From assembly GCA_030068075.1 (NCBI GenBank), contig CM057833.1, positions 50,221,087 to 50,285,086 on the forward strand: DNA of 64,000 nucleotides, in the 5' to 3' direction. Below the pieces are notes generated by a model that had not been told where the DNA came from, ran no database searches, and saw nothing but the letters and a program-made list of their open reading frames with translations. Position numbers and translations under genes: made by a program. Positions 11,125 to 22,080 of this stretch are shown here, piece after piece. Within the stretch, counting starts at the first letter, position 1, and every line of letters begins with the position of its first letter. Origin of the DNA: Paguma larvata (taxonomy: Eukaryota; Chordata; Mammalia; Carnivora; Viverridae).

Positions 11125-14100
11125 TGAAGATTTTAAAAATATCACTTAAATAAAAAGGTGAACAGTGGGGCAGAAGTTCCCTAAACAACAACAACAAAAT
11201 GCTGAAGGTGGCCCATATTGCAGTGAGAATTAATGGTAAAATATCTATTCTGTTCATTAGAATATAAGCCCATAAACCACTCCTTTCAGAGCCTTGAAAT
11301 CCTGAGAACAAGTTGACTTGATGTGAGGATAGAGTTTTGATGAGGTGTTGTTGCTTTTTTTGGTTTAAACAAGACTTTCAATCCCATTTTATGAGTGCCT
11401 ATGTTATTTTTCAACATCTGGTCACCTTATGATAAGCAGGTGCTAATGGAGCACAGGATGTATATCATTGGATAAATATGAACATTGTATTTTTCTTGAG
11501 GGACAACACATATTCTTGGGACTTTTATCGAGTTACGTTTTACTAGTCCTAAAATATTTAGAGTTATGTACTTAAAAGATACAGAGCATAGGTATTACAT
11601 CCACAGAAAGTATTTTAGTCAGTGAATGTTCAATGTAGCAGGTAGAGATGAACTTAACACGTCTTGTAGTCTGAACTGGGAACAGACTCTTCAGCCATAA
11701 AATGCACTTAACAGTCTATTTAATAGTGGCGAGGTCCTTGAAAATGCAATATCCATGCTAATCTTGCCTTTTTCTAAATCACAGATGAAAAATAGGTCAG
11801 TTAGGTAGAGCTTTCTCTTTCTATTTAAAGTGTGACATTTAATCTATTTAAACAACTACCAAAACTTTATTAATTCAATGTAAAATAAGTGTGCTGAGAA
11901 AGTAGAAAACATTATTAAGAACGCAAGGTTTTCCAAAATTTGATCTGATATCTTAGATCTCAGTACCCAATATAGTCTCTACTTGGGGATTTCGATCAAA
12001 TCAGTAACACCAAGGAACGACCAGAAAAAAAGCAACCCAGAATGTAATTAAATTTCACATTTAAGAAATGGCTTAAAGGAACTGAGTATTTTACAAAAGG
12101 GGCAAAAATTAGAAAAGGAACCTCTAGAAAAACGTTTTTCATTTCCTTGATGCCTTTAGGGAAAATTCATTTGGAAAGAGGAGTATACATAGACAGAAAG
12201 CTTTCAGCAGTTAACAAACTAAGGAGTCAAATTAGGGCTTAATGTAACTAGATACTGGCTTTGGTGCATTTCTTTTAAACTACGGTGTTCTGCAGAATTC
12301 TTTGGAGAGGAAAATGCAGGGTATGTGATAAATTGTAATTGCATTTCACTGGGGTCTATTTTGGAGAATGACTGTTCACACTTTTCTCCTCTAGCCCCTT
12401 TGCTTTATTTGAATAGGATTTAGTACTCTCTGGTCCCACCCTCCCAATCAGCCCAAATGTATACCTAGGGTAATGCAATAGTTCCAGTCTTCCCCAAGGA
12501 CAATTATAAAGAATAAAAGCTTTAGTATTTGAAATGTAAACACAACAATACTTGGCTACAGTTTTGGGTTGGGGCTTTAGAAAAAATTTTTTTGTTGTTT
12601 TTAATTTTTTTCTTGGGTATTGTATTCTTGGGTATTGGGAATTTGGGTGCCATAATTTAAGGGAGAAGATATTTTCCTCATCCTAGTTCCCATCTCCAGA
12701 TCCTGAAAGAAATCCTAGAGGAGAAAGGGCACCTAGAGGTTATTTCTCCTGCTTAATGGCCTTCTGTGGATTCAACAACAGTTTAGTTCTTTTCAGTTCA
12801 GCTCTTATTCCGGAAAACTAACTCCATCAATTATAGAAAATAACTTTTTATAGAGTTTTTTTCCAAACCTGTCTTCACTGCATATCTAGGAAGGATTGGT
12901 TTCCTTCAGAGCATCAAAGCACCGAGGTTCTTTCCTTTATTTTATGAGAATCATTCAGGTGATATGTAGTAGCTACTATTATTGGGCACATGTGGTATCT
13001 CATTTAGATTTTTAAATCCATGTTCTGAGGGGCAGAGTGCTGCTATTGGCAATATCTGCCATCTCCCTTCTCATTAAAACCAAACACTAAGCCCACTGTA
13101 AAACAAAATGGCGATAAAAAAAATCACACCTTACATATTTTGTGTCCTGCCCCTCTTCTCAGTGCTCTTTTTTAGTTTGGCAACCTTTTTAAAAAATTGG
13201 TGAGCCAAAGCAAAAAAAAATCGAGTAGGAAGAAAAGGCTTTATTTTGTCACTGACTCTGTGTCTCTGGTACGGACTTTCATTCTTTACTATAAATAAAA
13301 TTTATTTAAAAATCTGACTTTAAATCTTGATGTATTTATTGTAAAATTTACAAGTTGGAACCTCCTACCATCTTGATTTATTTGATTTTAAAATGGAGTT
13401 CTTACCATTTCCCTCGGGGAGACTTTTTGGTTTGAATAGTTCTTACTGGCAGGTTGCCTTCTTTATATTTAGCCCAAATTTTCATTTTCAAAGACCGTTT
13501 TAGATAAGTGCCATGATAGCTCTAGCCAATGGATCTGTGTGCCACATAATAGAGTGTGACAATCCACTCAGTTGTGAAAGACACTGGAGATAAAGTAATA
13601 AAGTAGCATTTGTGTTATCACATTGGCTTTACAAATCTAGTTAAACACTGACCCAACAGTGTTACTCATTATTGGAAATTATAGATGTTTATAATGCTCC
13701 AAAATACGTTGAGTTAAGTTATAACGTGTATCATATATTTAAGTTTAAATTCAAAATCCTGGGCTGAGAGAGATGTAGATTTGCGATACTCCTTGGAGAT
13801 TTGGGGACCATGAACCAACGAATACATTACATTGCCACATTAAAGAACTCTTTTTATCTGTAAAGATGTAAGCACCATCCTCCATTTTAATAACTTTTAA
13901 AAACAGTTTTAAAATCTTGTGATTTTAAAGAATTTAGACTTCTGTACCAAATTATATCTGTGGACCTTTATAGATTTATATTTCTTCTGTTTTATTTTTG
14001 TCTCAATATAAATATATAAAAATATGAACTCCCTAGAATTGTTCCTGGATACTGTTACAATAACAGTGTTTGAACTATGTGGCTGGAATATGCATTATTT

Positions 14101-14309
14101 CTTTTATGGTCCATATCAACAAAATTATTTTTATATGTATGATTATGTATATACACTTGAAAAATCTGTATTTGTAAAAGAATAATTCCAAGTGGCATCT
14201 GAAATTGACAGTAAAAATAGCGATGATTTATATCTCCTAGGCTATATATATATATAATAATGGTCTACAAACTTCTTAAAGGCAGCTATTTATTCAGTAA
14301 ATATTTGCT
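11125..14309. promoter_or_regulatory. Repeat-poor 3.2 kb block, candidate conserved regulatory region
   Basis: This is the longest stretch of the intergenic half without any SINE. It has no substantial open frame. Around 12500-12550 there is 'aaggacaattataaagaata', a forkhead-type TGTAAACA (12535-12542) and an adjacent AACAATA SOX-like site (544-550 of the same block). Freedom from insertions can reflect constraint, but function is inference only. Confidence 0.35.
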
Positions 14310-14373
14310 GAGGGGTGTCTGGCTGGTTGAGTCTGAGCATGTGACTCTTTTTTTTTTTTTTTGGCATTTATTT

Positions 14374-14415
<42 letters not shown>

Positions 14416-14680
14416 CATGAGCAGGGGAGGGGCAGAGAGAGAGACACACAGAATCCGAAGCAGGCTCCAGGCTCTGAGCTGTCAGCACAGAGCCGGACGT
14501 GGGGCTCGAACTCGGAAACAATGAGATCATGACCTGAGCCAAAGTCCGACACTCAACCGACTGAGCCACCCAGGCGCCCCTGAGCATGTGACTCTTGATC
14601 TTGGGGTCATGAGTTCAAGCCCCATGTTGGGGGATAGTTTATATTTAAAATAAAAAGAAACTTAAAAAAATATATATTTG
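14310..14680 (+). repeat. SINE, short type, split by another SINE
   Basis: Left piece 14310-14349 and right piece 14597-14680 ('gatcttggggtcatgagttc', A-rich tail) join into one element once the inner insertion is removed. Confidence 0.85.
14350..14580 (-). repeat. SINE, full type, with exact 16-bp target duplication
   Basis: Flanked by TGAGCATGTGACTCTT at 14334-14349 and 14581-14596. Contains a pure (GA)n near 14379-14410. Near-consensus body. Confidence 0.95.
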
Positions 14681-15221
14681 TTGAGTAAACGAGTACATCC
14701 ATAGGTAATTATAAATTAACCTCATTAGCTTCACTTAAGCAATAAAGAAATTTAAATCAATTATTCACTGTAGACAAGGATACAGTTTAGGTTAATTCTA
14801 CTTTGATCCCATTCAAATGTGAGGTACGTTTCTGAAGTCCCAAAAGCAATTAGTCTCATATATAAGGCTGTTTGGTGGTTTGAAACAAAGGTGACTTGTG
14901 TGTGCGTGTGTGTGTGTATAAAAACTATTTGGCTACCCAGTAGAATAATTTGTAGTACAAAGGAAGAATAACTGATTCTTTTTCTTTATTTACCAGTTTT
15001 TAAAACAATAAATGATTTATTAGCTTCCTCCATTGGTGAATTTTTATTTATATCATTATGAGCTCATGGAGAATGGAACAATTCCACAGACAATTCAAAT
15101 TTGATATGTTTCAATCCATTGTACTTATTATGCTTAGTGATGCTCAATGTGTCCTATCTATGGCCAGTGGGAGTCTCTTCAGTTTGACTCCTGAGACTTT
15201 TTGACATTGACCCTAGTAGTT
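14681..15221. other. Unassigned; small (GT)n
   Basis: A short GT/GC tract at about 14897-14918; otherwise unrecognised AT-rich sequence. Confidence 0.5.
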
Positions 15222-15424
15222 TTAAATTTTTTTTAATGTTTATTTAATTGTGAGAGAGAGAGAGAGCAAGCACAGTGGAGGGGCAGAGAGAGAGGGAGAC
15301 AGAGGATCAGATGCAGGCTCTGCACTGACAGCAGAGTTTGATACAGGGCTTGAACTCATGAACCATCATATCATGACCTGAGTCCAAGTCAGTTGCTTAA
15401 CCAACTTAGCCATCCAGGTGCCCC
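15222..15424 (-). repeat. SINE, full type
   Basis: (GA)n stretch near 15252; ends catccaggtgcccc. Confidence 0.87.
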
Positions 15425-15984
15425 ACCCCAGGTGGGGTGATAGTTTCCTTGATATCTAGTATAACAAAATGTTTCAGATCTATTTTTGTATATTTCTTTT
15501 CCAGACTTGTATGTAGTTAGCTATTTCTCCAAGGATCCCTGGTTCCTTTTAGTAGGACTGTACATATATTAAGACAGTCTTTGTGCTAAGGATGCTCGTT
15601 ATTACTGAGTTGGTTTTTATGTCCTTTCAGTAAAAAAAGTTAGGTAATATGTTTTCTTTTTATTTCCTCCTTCTCTCCCTTTTTTGCTGTCTTCCTCTCT
15701 TACCCCCCTCCTTTCCTTCTCATCCTTCCTTTCAGTAATTCAATAAAATAAATCATGAGTTTGTATTGATGCTTAACTTCCATCTTACACCTTTAACTCA
15801 TTTTTCACACCAAGAATCCTGATACCAAAACACCAGCATGATAAAATTTGAATATCACATAAATCTTCATTTTCCTTATTCCACTTTACACATGCATTAG
15901 AAGGCAACACTAATCTTAATACCAACAACATAATTACTAATAACAATTATTTTATCTTTAAATTTTATTTTATTAATTTAATTA
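15425..15984. other. Unassigned intergenic sequence
   Basis: Includes a CT-rich patch at 15660-15735; no gene seen. Confidence 0.5.
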
Positions 15985-16173
15985 AAATTTTTTTAATGTT
16001 TATTTTTGGGAGACAGAGTGCAATCAGGGGAGTGGCAGACACAGAATCTGAAGCAGGCTCCAGGTTCTAAGCTGTCAGCACAGAGCCCGATGTGGGGCTT
16101 GAACCCACAAAGCGCAGGATCATGACCTGGGCCAAAGTCGGACACTTAACCAACTGGGCCACTCAGGCACCCC
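15985..16173 (-). repeat. SINE, full type
   Basis: Has 'cccgatgtggggcttgaacc' and ends ccactcaggcacccc. Confidence 0.88.
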
Positions 16174-16530
16174 GTTTTATTTTATTTTTTTAAACAGATC
16201 TTTTTCCTTAGGGTATACTGCAGTTGGGGTTTACTGTTAGATTACCAAGTTTTAAAGTCACTTGCAAGAGTTATTTTCTGTATAGTTCACCCACCAACTG
16301 GATACACATTTCAGTTTTTTGTTTCATTTTATTTCTGATTTTTAGGGATTTCTTTTTTCCATTTAGTTTTGTTTTATAATTAACTTTCAAAGTTCACAGT
16401 CTTACTAAGGGTAGTCTTCATGTCAATATTTTAGCATTTTTTTGTGTGTGCAATCTCTGCACTCCTAAGCTTCTTTTATATAGACCCAAAAAGGAATTAA
16501 AATAACTAAGATCCATGTTTATTTTATCAT
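16174..16530. other. Unassigned intergenic sequence
   Basis: T-rich; nothing recognised. Confidence 0.5.
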
Positions 16531-16736
16531 AATTTTTTAAATGTTTATTTTTAAGAGAGAGAGAGAGAGAGTGAGCGAGGGAGGGGCAGGGAGAGAGGGG
16601 GACACAGAATCAGAAGCAGGTTTGTGGCTCTTAGCTGTCAGCAAAGAGCCTGATGTGGGGCTTAAACTCATGAACTGTGAGATCATTACCTGAGTTGACA
16701 TCTGATGTGAAACCAACTGAACCACCCATGCACCCC
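16531..16736 (-). repeat. SINE, full type
   Basis: (GA)n at 16555-16572; ends ccacccatgcaccccc. Confidence 0.86.
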
Positions 16737-16745
16737 CATGTTTAT

Positions 16746-16953
16746 TTTTTTTTAATGTTTATTTATTTATTTTTAGGTGGGGTGGGGAGAAGCACAAGCA
16801 AGGGAGGGGCAGAGAGACAAGGAGACAAAGAATTCCAAGCAGGCTTTGCACCATCACTGCAGAGCCTGACATGGGGCTCACAAACCAGGAGATTATGACC
16901 TGAGCTGAAACCAAGAGTCAGATGCTCAACCGACTGAGCCACCTAGATGCTCC
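16746..16953 (-). repeat. SINE, full type
   Basis: T-rich start, 'gcctgacatggggctcacaa', ends ccacctagatgctcc. Confidence 0.85.
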
Positions 16954-17729
16954 TTAGATTCATGCTTAATCATAGTTTAACATCTATCTGCTGTTTGTCT
17001 TACAGAAATTATACAATGTCTCAAACCAGCATTTCCAATTGTGTTTCATGGACCACTCTGTAAGATGGGAAGTAGAAGGTGGGATGGAGTGTGAGGATAG
17101 GATTCCACGGTCAAATCAGTCTGAAAATTCCATATTCTCTTAGAGAATCATGATGTATATAGCACATAAAAGACTCTGAAAAGACCAGGAGTAAGGAATC
17201 CTTTTTAGATTAGTATAACCCATTGTTTTCAAATTTATTTATCTCAGCATCAAGAGACAGTCTTCATACTTTTTTTTTTTTTTTTGACAATACTTATTTC
17301 ATTGAATGAGAGTTCTGTGAAATATACTTTGGAAAATGTGCTCAAGTTTTCTTGTAGGTCAGAAAGGGATAATAATATGTATTCTACCATTCTCTCAGAG
17401 TTACTATCTGGATCAAGTGAATTGGATATGAAAGATTTTTGGTATATAAAAGAGTACTATTTTAGAGATGGCAGAATAATGAAAAATGACATACAAGGGT
17501 CAAATTAGCAAGATTTTCAAACAAGAAAGAGGAAACTGTTTCAAAGAATAGCTATGATCAGACGAATGATTTTCAATGAGACTCAGGGATAGAAAAGTGC
17601 TTGTTTTCTTGGTAGGTGGAAGTAATCTAGAGAAGGAACTACCAACTACCACAAAAGTATGATTTATGTGAGGAAGTTTGCCTAGTGTATTGAGTATTGA
17701 CCTTACCTTTGATAAGGTAGTATTTGTTT
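16954..17729. other. Unassigned intergenic sequence
   Basis: Contains a 74-codon open frame at 17284-17508, without recognisable protein features. Confidence 0.45.
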
Positions 17730-18000
17730 ATTAGGGCTGCCATACATACAAAAACCACAGATTGGATGGTTTAAAAAATAAAAATTATTTTCTTATACTT
17801 CTGGAGGCCAGAAGTCCAAGATAAAGGTGTCAGGAGGGTTGGTTTCTTCTGAGACCTCTTTCTTTGACTGTAGATGGCCATCTTCTCCCTGTGTCTCCAC
17901 ATGGTCTCTCCTGCGTATGGGCACATCTGTGACCAAATTTCCTTTTCTTACAAGGATACCAGTCAGATCGGACTAGGGGTTACCCTGATGACCTCATTCA
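17730..18000 (-). repeat. MaLR-type LTR, reverse
   Basis: 'gtttattagggctgccatac', 'ttctggaggccagaagtcca' and 'acaaggataccagtcagatc' are complements of MLT1/MST LTR text. Confidence 0.68.
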
Positions 18001-18212
18001 AAATGCATTTACTGAGCATCTGTTATGTACAGGCACTGGGCTTTCAGAGATGACAGTATCTAGTAGAGGCAAAGAGCAGGAGTAGGATGTAGATGTGGTG
18101 GGGAGGAAGTTCAGCTATGAAATAGAGGCTTGGATGTCCCTTCTACTATTTATTCAATGAACATTTTAGTATAAGCTGTGTGCCTTTTTTAAAAGTTTAT
18201 TTTACTTATTTT

Positions 18213-18425
18213 AAAAATGTTTTTAACATCTATTTATATTTTGAGAGACAGAGACAGAGCGTGAGTGGGGAAGGGGCAGAGAGAGAGGGAGTCACAGAAT
18301 CTGAAGCAGGTTCCAGGCTCTGAGCTGTCAGCAGAGCTCGACATGCGACTTGAACCCATGGACAGTTAGTTAGATCATGACTGAGCCAGTCGGACACTTA
18401 ACCAACTGAGCTATCCAGGTGCCCC
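18213..18425 (-). repeat. SINE, full type, nested insertion 1
   Basis: Flanked by an exact 15-bp duplication TATTTTACTTATTTT (18198-18212 and 18426-18440). Ends ctatccaggtgcccc. Confidence 0.92.
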
Positions 18426-18459
18426 TATTTTACTTATTTTGAGAGAGCACAGGAGGAGC

Positions 18460-18496
<37 letters not shown>

Positions 18497-18598
18497 ATCC
18501 CAAGCAGGTTCTGCACTGTCAGCATGGAAGCCAGTGTGGGGCTAGAACTCACTAACCATGAAATCGTGACCTTAGCTAAAATCAGGAGTCAGACGCTT

Positions 18599-18774
18599 GG
18601 GGCTCAGGTCATGATCTCTTGGTTCATGAGTTAAAGCACCACATAAGGTTCTGTGCTGATAGCTCAGAGCCTGGAGCCTGCTTCAGATTCTGTGTCTCTG
18701 TCTCTCTCTGCCCCTACCCCACTCATGCTCTGTCTCTGTCTCTCTCAAAAATAAATAAACATAAAAAAAAAAAA
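18599..18774 (+). repeat. SINE, 5'-truncated, nested insertion 2
   Basis: Starts inside the body at 'ggggctcaggtcatgatctc' and ends in an A-tail. Flanks GAGTCAGACGCTT and GAGTCAAATGCTT are a 13-bp duplication with two changes. Confidence 0.9.
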
Positions 18775-18826
18775 GAGTCAAATGCTTAAACCAGCTGAGC
18801 CACCCAGGCACCCCCCTGGCTGTGTT

Positions 18827-18871
18827 TGCCAGAAGCTAGGCAGAATGTTGTGCCAGAAGCTAGGCAGAATG
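18827..18871. repeat. 24-bp tandem duplication
   Basis: A 21-base unit (TGCCAGAAGCTA, then GGCAGAATG) occurs at 18827-18847 and again at 18851-18871, exact, separated by TTG. Confidence 0.9.
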
Positions 18872-18963
18872 GAGAGGCTTATACCAATTTCATCATTTGA
18901 AGATGTATATTTCTTACATATTAATATTTATGCAATCATGTGTTTTATAGTCATAACTAGTTT

Positions 18964-19193
18964 GTTTATTTATTTATTTATAAATGTTTTTGAACATTTA
19001 TTTATTTTTGAGAGACATAGAGACAGAGTGTGAGCAGGGGAAGGGCAGAGAGAGAGGGAGACACAGAATCCCAAGCAGGCTCCAGGCTTTGAGCTGTCAG
19101 CACAGAGCCCGATGCGGGACTTGAACCACGGACCGTGAGATCATGACCTGAGCACAAGTCGGACGCTTAACTAACCAAGCCGCCCGGGCGCCG
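18964..19193 (-). repeat. SINE, full type
   Basis: Flanked by ATAACTAGTTT on both sides; contains 'cagcacagagcccgatgcgg'. Confidence 0.9.
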
Positions 19194-19243
19194 CAATAAC
19201 TAGTTTAAATAGTAACCTTATTTCTTAGTTGTACATGCTTCTA

Positions 19244-19370
19244 GGGCACCTGGGTGGCTTAGTCAGTTGCATATTAGACTTTGGCTCAGGTCATAATCTT
19301 GTGGTTTGGGAGTTCAGCCCCTGCATAGGGCTCCCTGCTGTCAGCTCAGAGCCTGCTTGATCTCTCCTTT
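19244..19370 (+). repeat. SINE, 3'-truncated
   Basis: Head agggcacctgggtggcttag through 'ctcagagcctgcttgatctc'; A-tail absent, runs into an L2 remnant. Confidence 0.8.
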
Positions 19371-19960
19371 TCCAGTTCCACTATTACCATCTCAGTCCAG
19401 GCTCTTGTCTAATCATGCATGCACTACTATAATGATTTCTCCCTCCTTCTCTGATTCATCTTATCCATTATCACCACTTTAAGTTTTCTCTAACACTGTA
19501 CTGTACACTTGACTCCTTGCTAAAAGTCATTTAGTGGCCCCCTACTGATCACTGAATAAATTCCAAACACCAAAGCCTGGTATTCAAGGCTCTCCACAGT
19601 TATCCCTTTCGAGCTTCATCACCCACCATCTAAACTAGAGGAAATGTTCTGCACTTTTCAGCTGCCACAACTTTGGCTTGAATCATTTCCTTTGCCTGGA
19701 GTCCTGCTCCCATCCTCCAGGCTTTCCTTCAAAGCTCAGCTGACTGTCCAGAGAAAGCATTTCCTGACAGTTATTAATTTACAGTGAATCCTCTTCTCTG
19801 AACTCCTATAGTACTTAATGCATATATTAATCTGACATTTAGCATGTGCTCCCTTCTACTGCTTTCTATCCTTATATGCATAAAAATGGCTTGCCAATGA
19901 GAAGTCTCTTGAGGGCAGGGACTTGGCCACATTTCTCCATGTTTCTAGTATTGACAGTCT
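19371..19960 (+). repeat. L2 LINE 3' end
   Basis: Recognisable L2 words: 'ttgaatcatttcctttgcct', 'ttccttcaaagctcagctga', 'tgagggcagggacttggcca'. Confidence 0.75.
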
Positions 19961-20479
19961 TTTAAATGTAGAATAAAGTTTTAGGTTTGGAAGTTTACCT
20001 AGACCCTCTGACTCATTTCACAGATGAAGAAAGTGGATCCAGAGAGTCGTGCAGACCCCCTGAGTAGAAAGCCATAGTCAAATATTTGCTGATACTTATG
20101 ATTGTAAATGGGTCGGCTTATGCAGAATGGCAGGATTCAGCAGGAAGGAATGAGTGCATTCTCTGAACAGAGGAGGGAATGTAGTTATTTTGGGCATGTT
20201 TGGGAATATGTGATCCAAGCTACCTGATGGGGAAGGTGTAGTGGCTACCTGAGGGCAGGGCTGTTTCTTTGTGTAACACATGGGCTCTCGAAAATGGGTG
20301 GACGTTTAATGTTTCTTACGTGGAGTAGCCTACCAGCTTAATACATTCATCGGGGGCATGTAGCTTGAAGAAAGTGAAGCAGGTTGGCTTTCTGACTCCT
20401 TGAGGGCACAGGCACAGAGAAAGACCCACTGCCGGGTGGTAAGGACTAGCCAAGGGCTCTCCACTCTGTGGAGGGAGCC
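19961..20479. other. Unassigned promoter-proximal sequence
   Basis: No repeat recognised; leads into the CpG island. Open frames on the reverse strand here are composition artefacts. Confidence 0.5.
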
Positions 20480-21080
20480 AGGACGCGCCCCTGACAGGAA
20501 TCTGTGAACTAAGCAGCCGCTCTGGCCTTGGCCACCATCCCGGGAAAGAAGAGCAAGGGGCTTTCCACCTGCCCCAAGCCTAACCCGGGCCGGGAGGCCT
20601 CTCAGGTTCCGGCAGCCGGTGCCCCGCCTCCTAAGCCGGCCACCTCCTCTCCGCCCCTTTTTCCCCGCTCCTCCCCTCACGCTCGACGGGCTCGCTCCCG
20701 CGCCTGGCGCTCGCGCTCGCGCTCGCGGAGGCGGAAGGCCGGAGAGGCGCTCCGCCGCCGCGGGTGCGAGCGCGCAGGCGCCTTCTTGTGAGAGCTGCGG
20801 GTGCGAATCCTAATCTTCCGCAGGCCGCGGGGTAAGAGGCCGGGATCCTGGGGCGTCTGGGCTGCCGGGTCAGGGTAGGGAGGGGCTGGAAGGCTCGGGG
20901 AGCAATGCGATCCGGTGCGCTGCTGGCAGCCCGGCCCCTAAGCCGACTCTCAGTCCAGCTCCACTCAGAGGGGAGGCCTTGCCAGCTTCCCCTCTTCAGC
21001 CTGCCGGCTCGCTTGGAAGTCGAGTGACGGGACGTGGGAATGGTGGTGGGACCCCCTGGCATCTTGTTCCTGCGGTCTTG
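20480..21080 (+). promoter_or_regulatory. ALG6: CpG-island promoter of ALG6
   Basis: This is the only strongly GC- and CpG-rich block in the window. It has no TATA box near the presumed start, as expected for a housekeeping gene. Visible motifs are GC boxes (CCCCGCCTCC at 20622-20631 and CCGCCCC near 20652), an ETS-type GCGGAAG at 20731-20737, and an NRF1-like GCGCAGGCGC at 20772-20781. A (CTCGCG)3 run sits at 20710-20727. A good splice donor closes the island's first exon at 20831/20832. Motif calls are by eye; promoter function is inferred from composition and position upstream of the coding exons. Confidence 0.82.
20740..20831 (+). other. ALG6: ALG6 non-coding exon 1 (5' UTR), start approximate
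   Basis: The next coding exon begins with only 15 bases of 5' UTR before the ATG, so an upstream leader exon is needed. The sequence CCGCGGG|GTAAGAGG at 20831/20832 is a strong donor at the end of the CpG island, and human ALG6 also begins with a non-coding exon. The transcription start cannot be fixed from sequence; I place it just after the ETS and NRF1-like motifs. Intron 1 then runs 20832-25807. Confidence 0.5.
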
Positions 21081-21600
21081 AGGGTCTGGCCCGTTGGAGA
21101 TAGGGATGGTCCCTTTTGCCAGACGTGCTCGTCTGGGATAGTCGCACACCGTAGCTGTGTCCACCTTGAGGGAAGGACCTTTCCTTCAGGGAAACAAATC
21201 CGGCCCTGAGGAGTGAACGACTGAAGTTTTTACTTGTTTTTATTTTTGTTTTTGGTCGAAATGTACTTTGAGGAAAGTAGGACGGACACTTATCTGCCAC
21301 CTGCGTGAAAACTTCGTGACGTGCGTTTGGGTTAGAAAGTTACTGTACTTTGCTTTGCAGAGCCCTTTTTACTGTAAAGGAGAAGAGATCCGTTAAAAGT
21401 GTCATAATATCTTTAGCCACAAAGGACTCAGTAAAAATGGTACCTCCGCTCTTCAATACGCAGGAAGATCTCCATTCAGCAAATATTTTATAAGTACCTG
21501 CTTTCTGCCAACATTGTTCTAAGTGCAGGGAACAGAGCTAAGAAAAGAGGATCCTTGCTTGCAGGGAGCTTATGTTCTGGTTATCAAATAAATGTAATTT
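21081..21600. other. Intron 1 start, island shore, and an old repeat
   Basis: 21081-21470 is unassigned. 21471-21590 resembles an ancient repeat ('ttcagcaaatattttataag', 'ttgcagggagcttatgttct'). Confidence 0.45.
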
Positions 21601-22080
21601 CCTTTTATTTTTTTTTATTGGAATGTAACCTATGTACCATAAAATACTCTACACCAATCCTAAGTTGTAACTTGCTGATTTATTGTAAAGAAAATGCATC
21701 TTTTAGCCACCACTCAAATCAAGAAGCAGAACATTCTCAGCTTCTTCTGAGAAGACCTCCCTGGAAGACCTCTCCCAGTCACCATCCCCTTTTTCTCCCC
21801 AAAGGTAACCGCTTTATTGATTTCTAATACCATAGATTAGTTTTGTTATGAGCCTTTCATAAATGGAACCATATGATATGTATTCTTTACTGTGGAGCTT
21901 TTTTTTTTTAAAGATTTTATTTTTAAGTAATCTCTACACCAAGCATGGGGCTCAGATTCACAACTCCGAGATCAAGAGTCACAAACTCCACCAGCTGAGC
22001 CAGCCAGGTGCCCCTAGTATCTCGCGTTTTTTCACTCATTATGTTTGTGAGATTATTCTGTGTTGTGTTAAAATACAATT
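21601..22080 (+). repeat. Old L1 3'-region fragment, interrupted
   Basis: 'ggaatgtaacctatgtacca', 'aatggaaccatatgatatgt' before and 'ttcactcattatgtttgtga' after the inserted SINE. Confidence 0.55.
21902..22014 (-). repeat. SINE, short type
   Basis: 'aagtaatctctacaccaagc' and end gccagccaggtgcccc. Confidence 0.85.

Larger units (their letters stand above)
18193..18815 (-). repeat. SINE carrying two later SINE insertions
   Basis: Pieces 18193-18212, 18426-18598 and 18775-18815 make one reverse SINE. Its (GA)n is at about 18463-18492 and its head ends ccacccaggcaccc. Confidence 0.85.

Noticed and set aside
20631..21164. 177-codon reverse open frame in the CpG island
   Set aside because: GC-rich DNA has few stop codons; the peptide is low-complexity Arg/Ala/Ser and no splice or start context supports it.
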